From an uncultured Erysipelotrichaceae bacterium (GTDB lineage Bacteria > Bacillota_I > Bacilli_A > Erysipelotrichales > Coprobacillaceae): DNA of 64,000 nucleotides. The number at the start of each line of letters is the position of its first letter. Positions within the stretch are counted from its first letter, which is position 1. The position numbers and the translations under genes were made by a program. The stretch is taken from positions 1 to 64,000 of the forward strand of contig UPXV01000001.1 of assembly GCA_900538465.1 (NCBI GenBank), given 5' to 3'. The notes under the pieces are model-generated. The model saw only the letters and a list, made by a program, of their open reading frames with translations. It was not told the DNA's origin and ran no database searches. Shown here piece after piece: positions 26,190 to 34,918 of this stretch.

Positions 26190-27020
26190 ATGAAAACAAA
26201 TAAAAAGGGTTTTACTCTTATTGAAATTATTGTAGTGATTGTTATATTGGCTGTTTTATTAGCTGTAGCAGTTCCTAGTGTATTGAGTTATATTCATGAA
26301 GCTGATGATGCGAAACGTTTAGCAGAGGCAAAGGCTATTTTAACAGAAAGTCAAAAGTATTTGGTTTATAAATATGCTGATGAAAGAAAGAATTCTAATG
26401 CAACCATTTCAAATTCATTAACAGAGGATGAAAGAAATCAAATTGTTGATAATGTAAAAGGAAAAGGCCAACTTAAATTATTGTCATATGTGAACGGTGA
26501 AGTTGTAAAAATGAGATATTTTATTGATGGAAAATATGTTGTTTTTAAAGGCTATAATGATAAATTTTATATTGAGAACAATATAGTGGAAGATATTCCT
26601 GAACTTATTGTGAATTCATCAGAAACTTTTAAAAAACTGAATTCTTATTTTAAATTAAAACCAAATGGATGGGTTGATTCAGAAAGCTATAAGACAACGG
26701 GTGAAATTCATGGAGTGGGAATTGATATTAGAGAATTTCTTGATGCCCAAGGGATAGATTGTAATCAAGTTTCTTGGAGCATTGTTAGAAGAAAAAGTGG
26801 AGTGAATCCCAATACTAACAAAAATGAAGAACGATATGAATTCATGATTTATGATAAAAAAATTAGTGAGGATATGATTGGACAAGAAATAAAGGTTAAA
26901 AAATATATTTATTATGAAAGTGGTCATTCAGATAAAAGTCCCAATAATTTTGATGTTGAAAAAACAGCAAAGGTTGTTCGTGATGTTAATGCAAATGGAT
27001 ATGTTGTGATTCGTGACTAA
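26190..27020 (+). CDS. Second type IV prepilin
   Basis: A 276-residue prepilin: M-K-T-N-K-K-G then F-T-L-I-E-I-I-V-V-I-V-I-L-A-V, with the Gly and Glu5 intact. The helix is almost identical to that of the frameshifted first pilin through P-S-V-L-S-Y and E-A-D-(D/N)-A-K, but the C-terminal domain is larger and unrelated in appearance. There is no clear ribosome binding site; the ATG lies 4 bases after the pilT stop, so it is probably translationally coupled. With the first pilin broken, this is the only other pilin with a full major-type N-terminal helix. Confidence 0.85.
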   Translation: MKTNKKGFTLIEIIVVIVILAVLLAVAVPSVLSYIHEADDAKRLAEAKAILTESQKYLVYKYADERKNSNATISNSLTEDERNQIVDNVKGKGQLKLLSYVNGEVVKMRYFIDGKYVVFKGYNDKFYIENNIVEDIPELIVNSSETFKKLNSYFKLKPNGWVDSESYKTTGEIHGVGIDIREFLDAQGIDCNQVSWSIVRRKSGVNPNTNKNEERYEFMIYDKKISEDMIGQEIKVKKYIYYESGHSDKSPNNFDVEKTAKVVRDVNANGYVVIRD

Positions 27021-27083
27021 AATTAGTAAATGACTAAAAAATAAGAAATATATTGTTTTAATAGTAAATTATAAAATTATTTA

Positions 27084-27112
27084 TTGACACATTATAAAAT
27101 CTATGATAAATT
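27084..27112 (+). promoter_or_regulatory. Promoter of the trp transporter T-box operon
   Basis: TTGACA (27084-27089), 17 bases, TAAATT (27107-27112). The T-box leader starts a few bases downstream. Confidence 0.65.
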
Positions 27113-27119
27113 ATATGCA

Positions 27120-27369
27120 ACAAACCAATGAGTAGGAGATAACGTTTAAAGATGTACTTTAAGAGAGTCTAGGATGGTGGAAGCTAGATAGTGGCAGTTA
27201 AGCAAATGGACCTACGAGGGCAAAGGGGAAAGGCAACGAGTATCCTGCGACGTGAGCTTACGTTATAAAGCAAAAATGTGTTAGCATTTTACGAGTGGGT
27301 TTTTAGCAAACCAATTAAAGGTGGCACCGCAGATATAACATCTGTCCTTTTGTAGGACAGGTGTTTTTT
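27120..27369 (+). ncRNA. T-box riboswitch, tRNA-Trp specific
   Basis: Stem I closes with GTAGG (27132-27136) / CCTAC (27211-27215), and the specifier codon TGG (27207-27209) sits immediately 5' of CCTAC, as in known T-boxes. GATGGTGGAAGC (27173-27184) is the conserved distal loop. The T-box AAAGGTGGCACCGCAG (27317-27332) contains TGGC (27322-27325), which matches a GCCA 3' end; bacterial tRNA-Trp normally has G73. A terminator, ACATCTGTCC / GGACAGGTGT with a T run, ends the leader at about 27369. Uncharged tRNA-Trp should stabilise the antiterminator and switch on the transporter. Confidence 0.93.
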
Positions 27370-27400
27370 GTTTATATGCTAACAAGAGGGGGAAATAGAT

Positions 27401-27433
27401 ATGAAAATGAAACGATGGTGTAGCTTCTTATAA
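27401..27433 (+). CDS. Short leader peptide with a Trp codon (MKMKRWCSFL)
   Basis: A ten-codon ORF behind GAGGGGGAAA (27385-27394), after the T-box terminator and 43 bases ahead of the lipoprotein gene. It encodes M-K-M-K-R-W-C-S-F-L. The single Trp codon in a Trp-uptake operon suggests a second, translational sensing step, but no hairpin that it would control is obvious. It could also just prime translation of the operon. Confidence 0.5.
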   Translation: MKMKRWCSFL

Positions 27434-27475
27434 TTTCATAAAAAACAAAATAAATAAATAAGGAGCGAAAGAAAA

Positions 27476-28468
27476 ATGAAAAAAAGAAATTTATTAAAGG
27501 GTATGATGGTAGCTATGTTAGCTACAAGTTTATTAGTAGGATGTGGAAGTCAAACTTCAAAAAATGAATCTATGAAAAAGGTAGCAATTATTCAACTTGT
27601 TGAACATACTTCGTTGAATACAATTAAAGATGCATTTGATAAACAAATGGAAGCCTTAGGATATAAAGATGGTGAAAATGTTGAATATGTTTTTAAAAAT
27701 GCACAAGGTGATAACAATACTGCTGCAAGTATTATTCAAGATTTTCAAGGAAAAAATCCTGATGTTGTGATGGCTATTGCAACACCAGTTGCACAAGCAG
27801 CAGCCAAAATGTCAAAACAAACACCTGTTGTTTTTGCAGCTGTGAGTGATCCTATTGGGGCAAAGTTGACATCTTCTTTAGAAAAACCAGATAAAAATAT
27901 CACTGGAACAAGTGATGAAATTCAAGTGGAATTAATCTTAGAAAAAGCTTTACAAGTTAATCCTAATTTAAAGAAATTAGGGGTTCTTTATAACAAGGGT
28001 GAAGCCAATTCAGTAACGAATATAAACAAAGCAAAGGCTTTTGCGAAAGAAAAAGGAATTGAAATTGTTGAAGCAACTGTTACAGGAGTGAATGAAGTTC
28101 AAAGTGCTATTGATGTTTTAACATCAAAGTGTGATGCTGTGTTTGCACCTAATGATAATACTGTTGCAAGTGCTATGAATGTTGTTTCTAAGGCTTGTGT
28201 AAAAGCCAAAGTGCCTTTCTATGTTGGAGCAGATTCAATGGTTCAAGATGGTGGTTTCTTAAGTGTTGGAATTAATTATGAAGAGTTAGGAAAAGAAACT
28301 GCCAATATGGTTGATCAAGTTTTAAAAGGAAAAGATATTAAAGATATTCCAGTTAAGGTTTTTAAAGAAAATTTGAATATCTATGTAAATGAAAATGTTT
28401 ATCAACAATTAGGTATACAATTACCAGAAAGCATTAAAAATGATAAATCATTGTCAATGATGAAATAG
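27476..28468 (+). CDS. trpX: Tryptophan-type ABC transporter substrate-binding lipoprotein
   Basis: A 330-residue lipoprotein with a lipobox signal (L-L-V-G-C at about 20-24) and an ABC_sub_bind fold (type I periplasmic-binding). The pattern K-V-A-I-I-Q-L-V-E-H, V-V-F-A-A-V-S-D-P and F-A-P-N-D-N-T-V is that of the TrpX family. The Trp-specifying T-box upstream supports tryptophan, or an indole-type precursor, as ligand. AAGGAGCG precedes the ATG. It forms an operon with permease and ATPase. Confidence 0.88.
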   Translation: MKKRNLLKGMMVAMLATSLLVGCGSQTSKNESMKKVAIIQLVEHTSLNTIKDAFDKQMEALGYKDGENVEYVFKNAQGDNNTAASIIQDFQGKNPDVVMAIATPVAQAAAKMSKQTPVVFAAVSDPIGAKLTSSLEKPDKNITGTSDEIQVELILEKALQVNPNLKKLGVLYNKGEANSVTNINKAKAFAKEKGIEIVEATVTGVNEVQSAIDVLTSKCDAVFAPNDNTVASAMNVVSKACVKAKVPFYVGADSMVQDGGFLSVGINYEELGKETANMVDQVLKGKDIKDIPVKVFKENLNIYVNENVYQQLGIQLPESIKNDKSLSMMK

Positions 28469-28479
28469 GGGTTGATTTT

Positions 28480-29343
28480 ATGAATATGACAATTCTTTTA
28501 GGAGCATTAGAACTTGGTGGTATGTTTGCTATCTTATCACTGGGACTGTTTATCAGTTATAAGATTTTAAATTTACCTGATTTAACAGTAGATGGAAGTT
28601 TTACATTGGGATGTGCAGTGAGTGCCGTACTCACTGTCCATTCTTCTCCCTATTTGGGTTTGTTTTTCTCATTTGTTGCAGGATGTCTTGCTGGTCTTGT
28701 AACAGCATTATTAATAACAAAAATCAAGATTATGCCATTGTTATCTGGAATCTTAACAATGACAGCTTTATATTCTATCAATTTAAGAATTATGGGTGAT
28801 TCTCCAACAATTTCTATACTTGATGAAGAGACTATCTTTCATTCGCTTTCTTTTATACAACCTTATGATAGAATTATTCTTATTTTTATTTTATTGTTAT
28901 TGATTATTTTATGTCTTCATTATTTTTTAAGAACACAGCTAGGCTTGGCACTACGTGCTTGTGGAGATAATGAAGATATGGTAAGAGCAAGTTCAATTGA
29001 TACAGATAAAATGAAGATCTTAGGTTTATCTTTGGCTAATGGGTTGGTTGCATTATCTGGTGCTGTTTTTACTCAACATCAAGCTTTTGCTGATATTAAT
29101 AGTGGAACAGGAATGATGGTTATTGGGCTTGCAAGTATTATTGTTGGAACAACTTTTATTAAAAGAGATAAAATTATTTTTCAGTTGTTTGCAGTTGTTT
29201 TTGGAGCTATTTTCTATCGAGGTATTTTAACAATTGCATTACAATTAGGATTACCTTCAGGTGATTTAAAACTTTTATCTGCATTATTGGTTGTGATTGC
29301 GATTGCATCCACTCAATTGAAAAGGAGGAAACAAACATGTTAG
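28480..29343 (+). CDS. trpY: ABC transporter permease (TrpY-type)
   Basis: A 287-residue permease with about eight or nine membrane helices of the BPD_transp_2 (branched-chain/ribose-like) type. The cytoplasmic coupling region T-Q-L-G-L-A-L-R-A-C-G-D-N-E-D-M-V-R is at about residues 152-170. It starts 12 bases after the trpX stop behind TAGGGG, and its last codons contain the ribosome binding site and start of the ATPase gene. Confidence 0.88.
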   Translation: MNMTILLGALELGGMFAILSLGLFISYKILNLPDLTVDGSFTLGCAVSAVLTVHSSPYLGLFFSFVAGCLAGLVTALLITKIKIMPLLSGILTMTALYSINLRIMGDSPTISILDEETIFHSLSFIQPYDRIILIFILLLLIILCLHYFLRTQLGLALRACGDNEDMVRASSIDTDKMKILGLSLANGLVALSGAVFTQHQAFADINSGTGMMVIGLASIIVGTTFIKRDKIIFQLFAVVFGAIFYRGILTIALQLGLPSGDLKLLSALLVVIAIASTQLKRRKQTC

Positions 29344-30152
29344 AACTTCAAGATGTTAGTGTTGTTTTTCATCAAGGAACTGTCAATGAAAAAGTAGCTT
29401 TGAATCATTTTAATCTTCGTTTAGAAGACGGCGATTTTGTTACAATCATTGGAAGCAATGGCGCAGGAAAATCAACATTGTTTCAAGCTATTGCTGGGGC
29501 TGTTGAAACAACACAAGGACATATATTTTTAAATCAAAATGATATTACTTATATGCCTGAATATCAACGTTCCCGTTTTATTGGACGTTTGTTTCAAGAT
29601 CCTTTAAAAGGAACAGCACCTTCTATGACCATTGAAGAGAATCTTTCTTTGGCTTCACAAAGGGGAAAACATTTTAGTCTTCGATTATTCTCTCATGCCC
29701 ATAGACAAGAGATGATTCAAGCTTTAAAAGAATTAGATTTAGGTTTGGAAGAACGTTTAGATACAAAAGTTGGTACACTCTCTGGTGGTCAAAGACAAGC
29801 ATTAACTTTATTAATGGCAACTTATGTGACTCCACAATTACTTCTATTAGATGAGCATACAGCGGCTCTTGATCCAAAAACTGCTCAAAAAGTTTTGTCA
29901 ATTTCATCAAAATTAATTCATGAGCATCATATGACAACACTTATGATTACGCATAATATGGAAGATGCTTTACGTTATGGAAATAAAACAATGATTATGA
30001 AAGATGGACAGATGATTGCTTTAATCGAAGGAGAAAGAAGAAAAAATATGACTGTTGATGAATTGATTCATTTGTATTCAACATCTACACATGATTATAA
30101 TGATCGTTTATTATTAAGAGATAATGAAAAAGTTATTCACACTCACATGTGA
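29337..30152 (+). CDS. trpZ: ABC transporter ATP-binding protein (TrpZ-type)
   Basis: A 271-residue ATPase with Walker A G-S-N-G-A-G-K-S-T (about 40-48), Q-loop R-L-F-Q-D-P, signature L-S-G-G-Q-R-Q-A (about 148-155), Walker B L-L-L-L-D-E-H-T and the switch H in I-T-H-N. It overlaps the permease stop by a few bases, with AAAGGAGG just before. It energises the T-box-controlled tryptophan importer. Confidence 0.9.
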   Translation: MLELQDVSVVFHQGTVNEKVALNHFNLRLEDGDFVTIIGSNGAGKSTLFQAIAGAVETTQGHIFLNQNDITYMPEYQRSRFIGRLFQDPLKGTAPSMTIEENLSLASQRGKHFSLRLFSHAHRQEMIQALKELDLGLEERLDTKVGTLSGGQRQALTLLMATYVTPQLLLLDEHTAALDPKTAQKVLSISSKLIHEHHMTTLMITHNMEDALRYGNKTMIMKDGQMIALIEGERRKNMTVDELIHLYSTSTHDYNDRLLLRDNEKVIHTHM

Positions 30153-30165
30153 ATAACTTTTTTAA
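30127..30165 (+). terminator. Rho-independent terminator
   Basis: AAAAGTTATTCACA / TGTGAATAACTTTT around CTCACA, then T residues. It ends the trpXYZ transcript and overlaps its stop. Confidence 0.85.
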
Positions 30166-30205
30166 ATTGTGAATAACTTTAAATTTTGAAAGATAATTAT
30201 GATTT

Positions 30206-30955
30206 TTATAAATAATATTGTTGGAAATAATGTAAACGAATTAAATCACAAATTGTCATAATTTGATAATTGAAATTAATACTATCAAATTTACCAGGAA
30301 CATAAATGACTTTACAATTATCTGTTGTTTCTGTACGAATATATTTTTTATTTTGTGTAATTAAGATTTGTTGTGCTTTTTCAATATGCACATCTTCTTT
30401 TGATTTCTTGAAGCCTTCCAAATAACGACCAGTCGCACTGATAACAATCGCAACATCTTTTTCATCCATAACAATAGGATCATAGCTATGGTATTGAATA
30501 AATGGTTTTCCAAATGTAATCATATCAGTTTGTAATTCTATCGCAATAGAAATAGGATATAACGCTCCAAAAACAACAATTCTTTTGGCATGATAAAGTT
30601 TATCACAAATATCACTAATTGTTTTTTCCATTTCATCATCACTACAATCTTTATCCATATTTTCAATCAAATCACGACTGTCAACACCTAACATTCTCAC
30701 TCTAATTTGATTTAAACGTGTTTGATGATGATTGGTTAATGTTTCTTTAAATTCCTCATATTGATTAAAACCTAATAATGCAATAAAGGCATAGAGTTCT
30801 TCTTTTTTAAAACAACCTTTTTCTAAAAATTCTTCCTCACTCATATCTTCCATTTCTAAATAATGAAAGATAATAAATGTGCATATTTTATAATTATAAT
30901 CATGGAATAAGGTTCCATTCAAATATGTTAAAATACGACTTAATAAAATATTCAT
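30206..30955 (-). CDS. MurR/RpiR family transcriptional regulator (SIS domain)
   Basis: A 249-residue regulator: an HTH_6-type helix bundle (about 1-75) and a SIS sugar-phosphate isomerase domain (about 105-235), with R-I-V-V-F-G-A-L at the start of the SIS fold and V-A-I-V-I-S-A-T-G-R-Y as its phosphate loop. The family senses phosphosugars or related ligands. It is transcribed alone, convergent with trpZ, and the nearest sugar gene is the GH1 enzyme 4 kb away, so no target can be named. Confidence 0.85.
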   Translation of the reverse strand: MNILLSRILTYLNGTLFHDYNYKICTFIIFHYLEMEDMSEEEFLEKGCFKKEELYAFIALLGFNQYEEFKETLTNHHQTRLNQIRVRMLGVDSRDLIENMDKDCSDDEMEKTISDICDKLYHAKRIVVFGALYPISIAIELQTDMITFGKPFIQYHSYDPIVMDEKDVAIVISATGRYLEGFKKSKEDVHIEKAQQILITQNKKYIRTETTDNCKVIYVPGKFDSINFNYQIMTICDLIRLHYFQQYYL

Positions 30956-31060
30956 ACAAAAACCTCCCTTAATTACTTTCTATTATATCACGAATGAAAA
31001 GAAATAGATAAATATTTTCTTTCCCAGAAAAAATGATATAATAACAAAGAGGTGGTTATC

Positions 31061-31345
31061 ATGCGTTTTGTAAAAATAGATATTTCTGATATTGATTTTG
31101 ATTATCAAAATTATTCTCAATCTTTATATGATTCAATTGAAAGAATTGGATTTTCTTTTCCTATTCATGTAGAAAAAAAGGGGACACGTTATGTCTGTAA
31201 AGATGGAAAGAAACGTTTGTCTGTATTAAAAGATATATTGAAGAAAAATCCTCATTATCATCGTGGAAGTCAAGTTTGTGTCTTAATTGAGAATAATGAA
31301 TCAACACGTTCTAATGATTGTTGGAGAGGAAGAAATACTCATTAA
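31061..31345 (+). CDS. Small ParB-like N-terminal domain protein
   Basis: A 94-residue protein with a ParB/Srx-like core: V-K-I-D-I-S-D-I, S-I-E-R-I-G-F-S-F-P-I-H-V and Y-V-C-K-D-G-K-K-R-L-S-V-L (the G-x-R-R-L-like box). The ATG at 31061 is behind AGAGGTGG. The C-terminus ends in a polar R-S-N-D-C-W-R-G-R-N-T-H run. It overlaps the start of the pseudouridine synthase gene and is probably coupled to it. It lacks the HTH and dimer domains of true ParB, so a segregation role is unlikely. Confidence 0.7.
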   Translation: MRFVKIDISDIDFDYQNYSQSLYDSIERIGFSFPIHVEKKGTRYVCKDGKKRLSVLKDILKKNPHYHRGSQVCVLIENNESTRSNDCWRGRNTH

Positions 31346-32042
31346 ACCACTTTATCTTGTTTTAATGAAAAATCAATTAGGAAATATAAAAGAATGTCGA
31401 ACTTTGATTCGTCACCATCATGTTGATGTCAATGGAAAAACAATTGATGATATTGATTATCTTGTTAATGAAGATGATGTAATTACAGTGAATCAAAAAC
31501 GAATTCATTCCCATCCTTATGTCTATTATATGATGAATAAACCATCTGGTTATATTTGTGCAAATCATGATGTCCATTATCCTTGTGTTGTTGATTTGTT
31601 GGATATTAAAGATGTGTCTTGTTTAGGACGTTTAGATAAGGAGACAACAGGATTATTAATATTAACGAATGATCGTTCATTGGTTAAACAACTCTTATTA
31701 CCACAAAATCATATTGAAAAAAGATATTTTGTAACTGTGAAAAAACCTTTAAAAGAGAACTTAAAAGATAGGTTTTCTCAAGGAATTATCATTGATTTTG
31801 ATGTTCAATGTTTACCTTCTTATATAGATATTATTGATGATTATCATTGTTATGTAACATTATATGAAGGAAAATATCATCAAATTAAAAAGATGTTTTT
31901 ATCTTGTGATAATGAAGTTATAGAATTAAAAAGAGTTTCGTTTGCTGGAATTTGTCTTGATGAAAGGTTAAAACAAGGTGATTATCGGCAACTGACAAAA
32001 GAAGAATTTCAAAAATTGAAAGAAATGTCTTTGTCAAAATAA
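31314..32042 (+). CDS. RsuA/RluB-family pseudouridine synthase
   Basis: An rRNA pseudouridine synthase with an N-terminal S4 RNA-binding domain (L-I-R-H-H-H-V-D-V-N-G-K) and the catalytic motif G-R-L-D-K-E-T-T-G-L-L-I-L-T-N-D, whose Asp is the nucleophile. The C-terminal E-G-K-Y-H-Q-I-K-K-M-F motif is typical of RsuA/RluB. The start is uncertain: the frame is open from 31287, the ATG at 31314 has no clear ribosome binding site, and the better GGAGAGGAAG site at 31322-31331 has no ATG downstream before 31365, which would cut into the S4 domain. Coupling to the overlapping ParB-like gene is likely. Confidence 0.85.
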   Translation: MIVGEEEILIKPLYLVLMKNQLGNIKECRTLIRHHHVDVNGKTIDDIDYLVNEDDVITVNQKRIHSHPYVYYMMNKPSGYICANHDVHYPCVVDLLDIKDVSCLGRLDKETTGLLILTNDRSLVKQLLLPQNHIEKRYFVTVKKPLKENLKDRFSQGIIIDFDVQCLPSYIDIIDDYHCYVTLYEGKYHQIKKMFLSCDNEVIELKRVSFAGICLDERLKQGDYRQLTKEEFQKLKEMSLSK

Positions 32043-32076
32043 GAAGTATATAATAGGGTTATTGGAGGGATAAGAA

Positions 32077-33402
32077 ATGTTTACAAATCATGATTTAAAA
32101 AAACTGATTATTCCATTAATGATAGAACAATTGCTTGCAGTAACAGTTGGATTTGCAGATACCATCATGGTTTCTCATGTTGGAGAGGCTGCTGTTTCAG
32201 CTGTTTCTTTAGTTGATGGAATCAATATTTTATTGATTAATATTTTTGCAGCTTTAGGGACTGGTGGAGCTGTAGTAGCAGCTCAATTTATTGGTCAAGG
32301 ATCTCATGAAAAGGCTCGCTATTCAGCAAAACAGCTGATTTTTATTACAGCTATTCTTTCTTTGATTGTCATGGGAGTTGTTTTGGTTTTCAATGGATCA
32401 TTATTGCATTTGATATTTGGGAATGTGGAAGTTGATGTGATGAAGAATGCGGAAATTTATTTTATGTTTTCGGCACTGTCTTATCCTTTTATTGCTTTGT
32501 ATAATTCTGGTGCAGCTTTATTTAGAGCAGTTGGAAATTCTAAGATTTCAATGATCAATAGTGCTATTATGAATGTGATTAATATTATTTTGAATGCTAT
32601 TTTTATTTATATTTTAAGATGGGGTGTTTTTGGAGCCGTCTTTGCGACTTTAATCGCAAGAGCGGTGGCTTGTTGTGTGATTTTATATATGTTAATTCAT
32701 AGTGAAAGTGAATTGCGTATTGAAGATGTTCGTCATTGGAAATGGGATGGAATTTATATTCGTAAGATTCTTTCTATTGGAATTCCTTCAGGATTAGAAA
32801 ATGGGATGTTTCAATTTGGAAAGATTTTGGTGCAAAGTTTAATTGCGACATTTGGAACATATTCTATTGCTGCCAATGCGGTTTCAAATAACTTGGCTCA
32901 AATGCAAATTATTCCTGGTATGGCTATGGGACTTGCTATGGTGACTGTAGTTGGACAATGCGTTGGGGCAGGTGATTATGAGCAAGCCAAATATTATATT
33001 AAGAAGTTAATGAAGATGACTTATTTGACAATGATAGGCTTGGTTGCTTTGATTTTGTTGATAACGCCAATGATTTTACCAATCTATCATTTGTCAACGC
33101 AAACAACGGATTTGGCATATCAATGTATTTTCTTACATGGTTTCTTTGCAGCTACCATTTGGCCACTATCATTTACATTCCCAAATGCTTTAAGAGCTGC
33201 TAATGATGCAAAATATACAATGATTGTTTCTGCTTCATCTATGTGGATTTTTAGATTTTGTTTGAGTTATGTTTTAGGACAATATTTTCAAATGGGATTG
33301 ATTGGTGTTTGGGTTGCTATGTTTGTAGATTGGATTGTGAGAGTTATTTTCTTTGTTTGGCGTTATATAAGTGGCAAATGGATGAATAGACAATTAATCT
33401 AG
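32077..33402 (+). CDS. MATE family efflux transporter
   Basis: A 441-residue, 12-helix MATE transporter distinct from the one at 9.8 kb. It has P-L-M-I-E-Q-L-L-A-V-T-V-G-F-A-D-T-I-M-V-S-H-V-G at the N-terminus, the hallmark of this subgroup, and G-T-G-G-A-V-V-A-A-Q-F in helix 2. TTGGAGGG precedes the ATG, and a TATAAT lies upstream near 32049. There is no attenuator-like hairpin here, unlike the other MATE gene. The substrate is unknown. Confidence 0.9.
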   Translation: MFTNHDLKKLIIPLMIEQLLAVTVGFADTIMVSHVGEAAVSAVSLVDGINILLINIFAALGTGGAVVAAQFIGQGSHEKARYSAKQLIFITAILSLIVMGVVLVFNGSLLHLIFGNVEVDVMKNAEIYFMFSALSYPFIALYNSGAALFRAVGNSKISMINSAIMNVINIILNAIFIYILRWGVFGAVFATLIARAVACCVILYMLIHSESELRIEDVRHWKWDGIYIRKILSIGIPSGLENGMFQFGKILVQSLIATFGTYSIAANAVSNNLAQMQIIPGMAMGLAMVTVVGQCVGAGDYEQAKYYIKKLMKMTYLTMIGLVALILLITPMILPIYHLSTQTTDLAYQCIFLHGFFAATIWPLSFTFPNALRAANDAKYTMIVSASSMWIFRFCLSYVLGQYFQMGLIGVWVAMFVDWIVRVIFFVWRYISGKWMNRQLI

Positions 33403-33442
33403 AAATTGATATAATATTTTTCAGATAAAGGAGGGTTTTGAT

Positions 33443-34876
33443 ATGTCAGTCTTAGGTTCTGATTTATTGATTTATGAGTATTTTGAAGCAATTGCTTCTA
33501 TTCCACATGGTTCTTATTTTGAAGAAAAAATTGCAGATTATGTAGAAAGTCTTGCTATAAAATATGGGTTAGATTATCGTCGTGATGATATGAATAATAT
33601 GGTGGTGTTTAAACCGGCTTCAAAAGGTTATGAAGATCATGCACCATTGATGTTAGAAGCACATATGGATATGGTTAATGAAAAAAATAATGATAGCGAT
33701 CATGATTTTGAAAATGATCCTTTGGATTTATATGTAGAAGATGGCTTTTTGCATGCAAGGGGAACAACTTTAGGTGCCGATGATGGTTATGGTGTTTCTT
33801 ATATGCTAGCAATTTTAACTGATGAAACATTAAAACATCCACCATTAGAGTGTGTTTTTACAGTTCAAGAAGAAGTTGGCTTATGTGGTGCTATGGGATT
33901 GGATACAAGTGATTTAAAAGCACATAGAATGATTGGTTTAGACAGTGAGACAGAAGGGGAAACATGTACTTCGTCTTCTGGTGGAAATGATTTATTAATT
34001 ACGAAACCCATTCGTGGGGAAGATAACGATTCACCAGTCTATGTTTTAGAAGTTAAAGGATTAATTGGTGGACATTCTGGTGAATGTATTGATAAAGGCA
34101 GAGGAAATGCAAACAAAATTGCTGCCCGTGTGTTATATCATTGTTTAAAAGAAGGAATGGATATTCGTCTCATTGAAATCACTGGTGGTTTAAAAAATAA
34201 TGCGATTCCTCGTGAATGCCGTGTTGCTTTTGCAAGTACAACACCATTTGGTGAACTCTATGATTTGATTCAATCTTGTGAAGCTGATATTCATCAAGAA
34301 TTAGAAATTAATGACCCTGGTGTTCAAATAACACTTCATGAAGAAGAATGTGATGTTTGTATTTGTGCCCAAGATAGTGAAGCGATTATTTCGATAATGT
34401 ATTTAGGATTAAATGGATTAATTGAAAAATCACAAGTTATTGAAGGGTTAACAACGGTTTCATTGAATATGGGTGTTGTTAGAACATTGGATGAAAGTAT
34501 AACAATTGATTATTCAATTCGTTCGCCTTTACAAAGCGTAAGAGAAGAATTAGCCTTACAATTAGAATTAATTGCATCAATTTATAATGCTTATGTAGAA
34601 GTGTCATCAGACTATCCAGGTTGGGATTATGATCCTCATTCAAAGTTGAGAGAACAATTTAAACAATTCTATCAAAATTATACAGGAAAGCCATTACGTG
34701 AAGTTGCAACACATGGTGGACTTGAAACAGGTGTCTTTAAGTCAAAGATTCCAGAGTTAGATATTATTACAATGGGTCCTAATATGGCTGATATTCATAC
34801 ACCTGATGAACGTTTAGATATTGAATCATTTGCAAAAACTTATCAATTGTTAGTTTCTTTTATTGAAACTTTATAA
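33443..34876 (+). CDS. pepD: Aminoacyl-histidine dipeptidase / beta-Ala-Xaa dipeptidase PepD (M20)
   Basis: A 477-residue M20 metallopeptidase. The metal ligands are recognisable: H in E-A-H-M-D-M-V (about 73), D in G-A-D-D-G-Y-G (about 113), the E-E pair in Q-E-E-V-G (about 142-143), and H near the end in D-I-H-T-P-D-E. The lid domain G-G-H-S-G is present. The length is right for PepD/carnosinase-like cytosolic dipeptidases. AAAGGAGG precedes. It likely hydrolyses a broad range of dipeptides, including X-His. Confidence 0.9.
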   Translation: MSVLGSDLLIYEYFEAIASIPHGSYFEEKIADYVESLAIKYGLDYRRDDMNNMVVFKPASKGYEDHAPLMLEAHMDMVNEKNNDSDHDFENDPLDLYVEDGFLHARGTTLGADDGYGVSYMLAILTDETLKHPPLECVFTVQEEVGLCGAMGLDTSDLKAHRMIGLDSETEGETCTSSSGGNDLLITKPIRGEDNDSPVYVLEVKGLIGGHSGECIDKGRGNANKIAARVLYHCLKEGMDIRLIEITGGLKNNAIPRECRVAFASTTPFGELYDLIQSCEADIHQELEINDPGVQITLHEEECDVCICAQDSEAIISIMYLGLNGLIEKSQVIEGLTTVSLNMGVVRTLDESITIDYSIRSPLQSVREELALQLELIASIYNAYVEVSSDYPGWDYDPHSKLREQFKQFYQNYTGKPLREVATHGGLETGVFKSKIPELDIITMGPNMADIHTPDERLDIESFAKTYQLLVSFIETL

Positions 34877-34918
34877 GTTTGAAAGTTAAAATATTTTAGG
34901 AAAAAGGAGGAATAAAAC

